From contig ONEW01000015.1 of assembly GCA_900316935.1 (NCBI GenBank), positions 1 through 58,625 on the forward strand: 58,625 nt of DNA, written 5' to 3'. The notes below the pieces were generated by a model. It searched no databases, was not told the DNA's origin, and saw nothing but the letters and a program-made list of their open reading frames with translations. Both the position numbers and the translations under genes were made by a program. Shown piece after piece: positions 54,803 to 58,625 of this stretch. This stretch comes from an uncultured Selenomonadales bacterium (lineage in GTDB: Bacteria > Bacillota > Negativicutes > Acidaminococcales > Acidaminococcaceae). Each line of letters begins with the position of its first letter. The stretch's first letter is position 1.

Positions 54803-55924
54803 ATGGCGGATACATCGGTAAGCTTCAAATGCCCGAATTGTACGGGCCCCCTGAGCTATGTGCCGGGCCAGTCGGAAATCGTATGCGAATACTGCGGCAC
54901 CCGGCTCTCCGTAGCCGACCTGGAAGCCTACTATGCCAGGAAGGAAGAGCAGGCCGCCAAGGCGGAACAAGCGAAAGAACAGAAATGGAACACGGAAGGA
55001 GCCGGCGCAGCCTGGAGCGAAGACGAGCAGAAAATGCTCCGAGCCTTCCAGTGCCCGTCCTGCGGCGCCGAAATCGTGACGGACGACAACACCATGGCCA
55101 CGGAATGCTGCTACTGCGGCAACCCGACGATGATTTCCGCCCGCTACGAAGGCGCCCTGCGGCCGGACTACGTGATCCCCTTCCAAAAGACCAGGGACGA
55201 AGCCAAAGAGGCCTTCCGGGCCTTTTACGAAGGCAAACGCCTGCTGCCGGACAACTTCCTGTCCGATACGCGCATCGACTCCATCCAGGGCATGTACGTG
55301 CCCTTCTGGCTCTTTGATTCCTGCGTGACGGCCACCGGCAGCTACCGCGCCAAAACGGTGCGGACATACCGCCGGGGGAACTGCGAAGTCACGGAAGCAG
55401 AGTATTACGAATGCCAGCGGGAAGGCTCCCTGGCCTTCTCCAAAGTCCCTGTCGACGGCAGCCGGCGCATGGACGATACATGGATGGAGAGCATCGGGCC
55501 CTACGACTATTCCTTCCTGCAACCCTTTACGACGTCCTATCTGGCGGGATACCTGGCGGACCGGTACGATGTCGCGGCCGACGAGGCGGCACCCCGGGCC
55601 CAGGAGCTGGTGGAACACGCGGCCCTGGGGGAACTGGAAAAGACCGTGACAGGGTACACCTCGTTCGAGCAGCAGGAAGCCTTTGTCACGAAAGATGCCG
55701 AAAACAAGGTGTCTTACGCCATGGCCCCTGTGTGGATCCTGACCACGCGCTTCCAGGACGAGCCCTACACCTTCCTCATGAACGGCCAGAGCGGGAAGTT
55801 CGTCGGCAAACTGCCCATTGACGAAGGCAAGTGCAAAAAATACACGGCCGGCGCCTTCGTGGTCCTGCTGCCGGTCTTCTATTTCCTGGCCAAACTCGTC
55901 CTGGGTTCCCTGAACGTGCTGTAA
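54803..55924 (+). CDS. Zinc-ribbon protein with C-terminal membrane anchor
   Basis: A 373-residue protein with two zinc ribbons (CPNC 10-13 with CEYC about 29-32; CPSC with CCYC near 85-107), a conserved segment DYVIPFQKTRDEAKEAFRAFYEGKRLLP, QGMYVPFWLFDSCVTATGSYR, and one C-terminal helix AGAFVVLLPVFYFLAKLVLG. The ribbons and VIPF region are shared with the protein at 230-1975, which has more membrane helices. Function unknown; it probably works with the SPFH and TPM proteins around it. GGGAGGTACGTT precedes the ATG. Confidence 0.8.
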   Translation: MADTSVSFKCPNCTGPLSYVPGQSEIVCEYCGTRLSVADLEAYYARKEEQAAKAEQAKEQKWNTEGAGAAWSEDEQKMLRAFQCPSCGAEIVTDDNTMATECCYCGNPTMISARYEGALRPDYVIPFQKTRDEAKEAFRAFYEGKRLLPDNFLSDTRIDSIQGMYVPFWLFDSCVTATGSYRAKTVRTYRRGNCEVTEAEYYECQREGSLAFSKVPVDGSRRMDDTWMESIGPYDYSFLQPFTTSYLAGYLADRYDVAADEAAPRAQELVEHAALGELEKTVTGYTSFEQQEAFVTKDAENKVSYAMAPVWILTTRFQDEPYTFLMNGQSGKFVGKLPIDEGKCKKYTAGAFVVLLPVFYFLAKLVLGSLNVL

Positions 55925-55936
55925 GGAGGTGCCAAT

Positions 55937-56725
55937 ATGACCATCGGGAAACGTTTCCTCAAACTCTTCTTCGCGGCGCTGGCCTTCGTCTGCCTGCCGG
56001 TGCTGGCAGGTCCCGCAGGGCCGGCGGCCCGGGCGGCTGCGCCCCTCTTCGGAAGCCAATCCATCCAGGACGGCGCCCGGCTCCTGCAGCAGCCGGAGCG
56101 GGCCCGGCTCACGAAAGCCCTGGAAGCGGTGGAATTGAAACACAACATCGGCATCGGCATCGTCACCGTGCAGTCCCTGGGCGCCGTGACACCCGACGCC
56201 TACGCCGGACAGCTCCTGAAGAGCCGCTACAACAAAGGCGGCAAGGGCAACATCGTCCTGGTCCTGGATATGCAGAAACGGGACTGGTATATCGGCACGG
56301 ACGAAAAGATGCGCGCCATGATTTCCGACAAGGCCGGCATCAAGGCCCTGGGCGGCCGGTTCACGAAATCCCTTTCCAAAGGAAACTATGCCGAAGCCTT
56401 TACGGCCTTTGTCAACGGCACGGATGAACTGACCTCCTATTACGAGAAAGAAGGCAAAGCCTACGATCCTGCCGGCCGGTTCAGTATCCTGGCCCTGGTG
56501 ACCGGCGCCGTCCTGGCGGCAGCAGGCGCCCTGGGCGTGCGCAGCTGGCTGCGCGGCACCATGAGCAACGTGGCGCCCAGCGTATCGGCAGCCCGCTATA
56601 TCGAGGAAGGCAGCTTCCACCTGGTTGTCAGCGACGACCAGTATCTGTACACGGACCGGACGGAACGGCCCCTGCCGCAGAAATCCGAATCGTCGGAAAG
56701 CGGCGGCGGTGGCGGCAAGTTCTGA
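55937..56725 (+). CDS. TPM-domain exported membrane protein
   Basis: A 262-residue protein: signal sequence (about 1-34), a TPM (TLP18.3/Psb32/MOLO-1) domain with LTKALEAVELKHNIGIGIVTV, NIVLVLDMQKRDWYIGTDEKM and an FTKSLSKGNYAEAFTAFVNG helix, one transmembrane segment (about 177-195), and a low-complexity tail ending GGGGGKF that is common in the family. The domain would face the periplasm. Such proteins are tied to envelope or membrane-protein quality control in other systems; the role here is unknown. AAGGAGGTGCCAAT precedes the ATG, 12 bp after the zinc-ribbon gene. Confidence 0.82.
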   Translation: MTIGKRFLKLFFAALAFVCLPVLAGPAGPAARAAAPLFGSQSIQDGARLLQQPERARLTKALEAVELKHNIGIGIVTVQSLGAVTPDAYAGQLLKSRYNKGGKGNIVLVLDMQKRDWYIGTDEKMRAMISDKAGIKALGGRFTKSLSKGNYAEAFTAFVNGTDELTSYYEKEGKAYDPAGRFSILALVTGAVLAAAGALGVRSWLRGTMSNVAPSVSAARYIEEGSFHLVVSDDQYLYTDRTERPLPQKSESSESGGGGGKF

Positions 56726-56787
56726 TCCGCTTCCGGCGGGGGAAGGGGTGTTTTCTCTTCCCCCTTTTTGCAAAGGTGGTGAAAACG

Positions 56788-57846
56788 ATGGCAGTACTGA
56801 CAACGCGGAACAAGTCCGCACGACGGGGCCTTCGCGCCCTGGCCCGGGCGTCCTGCCTCCTGGCCGTGGCAGCGGCTCTCTTTTCCGCGGCACCGCAGCC
56901 TGTCCGGGCCGGTGTTTATACGGAGGAACTCGGGGAAATGCAGACCCTGCTCCAGGATATGGTCGTGAAACAGTCCCGAGGGCAGACGGACACCGCCCCG
57001 GACCGGGAGGACCTGATGGCTGTCTGGGAAAGCGCCCGGAACCTGCCGCCGGACGAAGTGTTCAACCAGACCCGCTATGTCCTGGCCGACATCAACGGCG
57101 ACGGCGAAGGGGAACTCCTGACGGGAGACGCCGAGGGACGGATTACGAACCTGTACACCCAGCAGGGGGGCCGGCCCCGCCACGTGAAAAGCGGCTTTGT
57201 CCGCGATGCCTGTTATTATCTGGGCGGAAACCGCTTCCTGAGCACAGGCAGCACCGGCGGCCGCAACATGGTCCTCTCCCTCTGGCACCTGGACAAGCAG
57301 GGCAGCCCGGTCTGTGACCAATACTACTATACCAGGGAGGCGGAGGCAGATCCCGCCCGGCAGGAAGTTTACGTGGGGACGGACCCCAATACGGGCGGGG
57401 CGGCCGCAAAAAAGAGTACCTATACAGTCGGGGAACTCAACGACTTGCGGCAGCAATATGAAGGGCAACGCTTCTCCCTGCCCTGGCGGCCCCTGGCTGA
57501 TTTCGGGAACCAGCCGGTGGAAATCACCTTCTTCAACCTGGGCGGTGCCAAAGTGCAGCTGGAATACACGGCGACCCGCTACGTGAAAGATTTCCATGTC
57601 GTCCAGGTGGAAGCGGTGCCCGACGGCGGCAGCTTCCGCCAGCGTCTCGTCCAAGACCTGCCCGCAGGGGATCTGGCCCTGGCGGAGAGCTTCCGCGGCG
57701 AACCCTGTGTCAACGGCGCCCGCAGCCAGTTCCTGACGGACGGCTTCACGTACCGGGACCACACCGGCAGGCAGCACTACTACCAGTTCCACTACAGCGG
57801 GGCGGACGGTTCCCTGATCGGGTCGGAGGAGCAGATTCCGTGGTAA
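56788..57846 (+). CDS. Exported protein of unknown function with EF-hand-like loop
   Basis: A 352-residue protein with a signal peptide (about 1-41, ending VRAG). YVLADINGDGEGELLTGDAEG resembles a calcium-binding EF-hand-like or FG-GAP loop, and the C-terminal part is beta-rich. I do not recognise a family. The ATG at 56788 follows AAAGGTGGTG; an in-frame GTG four codons upstream is less likely. It lies 62 bp after the TPM gene and is probably in the same operon. Confidence 0.7.
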   Translation: MAVLTTRNKSARRGLRALARASCLLAVAAALFSAAPQPVRAGVYTEELGEMQTLLQDMVVKQSRGQTDTAPDREDLMAVWESARNLPPDEVFNQTRYVLADINGDGEGELLTGDAEGRITNLYTQQGGRPRHVKSGFVRDACYYLGGNRFLSTGSTGGRNMVLSLWHLDKQGSPVCDQYYYTREAEADPARQEVYVGTDPNTGGAAAKKSTYTVGELNDLRQQYEGQRFSLPWRPLADFGNQPVEITFFNLGGAKVQLEYTATRYVKDFHVVQVEAVPDGGSFRQRLVQDLPAGDLALAESFRGEPCVNGARSQFLTDGFTYRDHTGRQHYYQFHYSGADGSLIGSEEQIPW

Positions 57847-58013
57847 AGAAAACCGCCGTCATTGCCGCTGTCCTGGCAGCGGTTCTCGTGCTGGCCTTCG
57901 CAGGCCTTTGCTGGTATTCGCAGCAGCACGTCCTGGACAAGGACGGCATGGAACGGAATCCGGACCGGTACCCGTTGGAACAAGTGGAGCCGCAGAAAAA
58001 AGGGCAGCGCTGA
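57840..58013 (+). CDS. Small single-helix membrane protein
   Basis: A 57-residue protein that begins with GTG at 57840, overlapping the end of the preceding gene by seven bases, with GGAGGAGCAG at a suitable distance. It has one N-terminal hydrophobic helix (TAVIAAVLAAVLVLAFAGLC) and a polar tail with DKDGMERNPDRYPLEQVEP. The cysteine after the helix is not in a good lipobox. Coding is supported by the ribosome-binding site, the overlap and the terminator directly at its end. Function unknown. Confidence 0.6.
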   Translation: MVKKTAVIAAVLAAVLVLAFAGLCWYSQQHVLDKDGMERNPDRYPLEQVEPQKKGQR

Positions 58014-58026
58014 GGCGCTGCCCTTT
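58002..58026. terminator. Bidirectional intrinsic terminator after the SPFH operon
   Basis: A perfect 9-bp stem GGGCAGCGC/GCGCTGCCC with loop TGAG (58002-58023) holds the stop codon of the small membrane protein in its loop. TTTCT follows on the plus side and six T on the minus side, so it also serves the porin-like gene. Confidence 0.88.
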
Positions 58027-58048
58027 CTGCATGGTTCCTTAGGACGGG

Positions 58049-58531
58049 TCAGAACCCGAAGGTGACGCTTCCGCCGAGGACGCGCTGCCGCAGGTCGCCC
58101 AGGAAGGGCGACCTGCGGATGCTTTTCAAATCGTACCCTTCCAGGGTCAGCAGGACCCCCCGGGCCAGGACGTAATCCAGGGAGAGGCCCCAGCCTTTCA
58201 TGCCCAGGCGCTGGTCCGCCGTGTCGAAAAAACCGGGCCAGCCGTTCATGGTATGGACAATGACCGATGCCTGGGGCTGGTGGTAATAATGGAGCCGGAT
58301 GCGCCGGCTGCCGGGATCCGTGTAACAATAGTCGCCCAGATTGAAATTCAGCGTATACCCGTACTGGCTGGCCACGTCTTCCCGCCGGTCCCGTCCTTTC
58401 GCGAAGAGATGTTCCCAGCCGAGGAAGGCCGTCGGCGTGAAATAGTACCCGGGCTCCAGGCTGGCCACTTCCTGCTCGTTCCACTTGCCGTCCGGGTTGC
58501 CTTCGTTCCGGAACCGGGTGTAGACTCCTGA
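58049..58531 (-). pseudogene. C-terminal part of an outer-membrane beta-barrel protein, cut by an IS element
   Basis: The last 160 codons of a minus-strand gene ending ...GGSVTFGF, with alternating strands (YYFTPTAFLGWEHLFAKG, YGYTLNFNLGDYCYTD, IRLHYYHQPQASVIVHTM, WGLSLDYVLARGVLLTLEGY). A C-terminal Phe is the usual barrel-insertion signal, so this is a porin-like protein of a diderm cell. The reading frame runs unbroken into the IS end at about 58532, so the 5' part is separated or lost. Whether the remainder lies beyond the IS cannot be seen. Confidence 0.78.
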
Positions 58532-58625
58532 TGTGACCCCAAAAAGTTAGACCTTAGTAACGAGATGGTTTTTACTGTCTCGTTACTTTTTTATGCTGCC
58601 TGCAAGGAAAGCCTATATTGAACAG
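58532..58625 (-). mobile_element. IS3-family insertion sequence, right end (continues outside window)
   Basis: The terminal sequence TGTGACCCCAAAAAGTTAGA at 58532 is typical of IS3-family ends. Inside it, a hairpin AGTAACGAGA/TCTCGTTACT (58556-58588) is followed by T-rich DNA, and then the end of a transposase frame on the minus strand. The exact boundary may be up to three bases to the left, and the target duplication cannot be checked. Confidence 0.85.
58591..58625 (-). CDS. IS3-family transposase OrfB, last residues only
   Basis: On the minus strand the final codons read (P)VQYRLSLQAA then TAA at 58593-58591, matching the SPVQYR end of IS3-family OrfB transposases. The partial codon at the window edge (xCT) would fit the expected Pro. 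Confidence 0.7.
   Translation of the reverse strand, partial: VQYRLSLQAA

Noticed and set aside
58035..58043. TTCCTTAGG near the end of the window as another operator copy
   Set aside because: Only a half-site; the left arm is absent and no -10 lies at the right distance.

Overview
The window is a GC-rich chromosomal segment centred on a replication origin. The gene order rpmH-rnpA-yidD-yidC-jag-mnmE-mnmG-rsmG-noc-parA-parB (minus strand) against dnaA-dnaN-yaaA-recF-DUF721-remB-gyrB-gyrA (plus strand) is typical of Firmicutes, as are noc, remB and a T-box leader. A C-terminal piece of an outer-membrane beta-barrel protein at the right edge points to a diderm Firmicute, that is Negativicutes. 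Acidaminococcaceae or Selenomonadales are my best guess; the genus cannot be fixed from the sequence alone.

Layout. 1-5.5 kb: partial tRNA-Thr, a zinc-ribbon membrane protein, an exported nucleoside hydrolase, a disulfide oxidoreductase whose start codon lies inside a parS-like site, and a GDSL hydrolase. 5.5-8.2 kb: a T-box leader with no obvious target gene, then panC-panD behind an attenuated leader. 8.2-11.9 kb: MATE exporter, PHP phosphatase, ychF, DUF951. 11.9-18.8 kb: a branched-chain amino acid ABC transporter (CBS-ACT protein, livF, livG, livM, livH) with two tandem binding-protein genes. 18.9-21.6 kb: a second MATE exporter, a decayed ATPase gene and DUF554. 21.6-31.1 kb: chromosome segregation and translation/membrane-insertion genes. 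31.1-33.1 kb: the origin, with DnaA boxes on both sides of dnaA. 33.2-42.6 kb: replication genes, with thiamine pyrophosphokinase and a conserved unknown between gyrB and gyrA. 42.6-45.8 kb: a three-gene redox operon (GlpA-like, FAD oxidoreductase, DUF1667).

45.9-58.0 kb is an accessory region: an exported beta-helix protein and a 5'-nucleotidase (plus); a three-gene sensory system of multi-TM sensor, histidine kinase and LuxR-type regulator (minus); and an operon of an SPFH/zinc-ribbon protein, a zinc-ribbon membrane protein, a TPM-domain protein, an exported unknown and a small membrane protein (plus). The window ends in an IS3-family element that has cut a porin-like gene.

The main new observation is a shared promoter architecture. 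A 17-bp inverted repeat close to CTGAGGAATTCCTTAGG lies 21-22 bp upstream of a good -10 box, with no recognisable -35, in front of three operons: the nucleoside hydrolase operon (3.2 kb), the beta-helix/nucleotidase operon (46.0 kb) and the SPFH operon (53.2 kb). Two of these flank the LuxR-type regulator, and two carry paralogous zinc-ribbon membrane proteins. I infer one envelope/nucleotide-scavenging regulon controlled by this regulator. Other points of interest are a DnaA-box cluster over the parA promoter, the parS-like site at a start codon, the stranded T-box, and 15-bp-spaced direct repeats at 45.9 kb.
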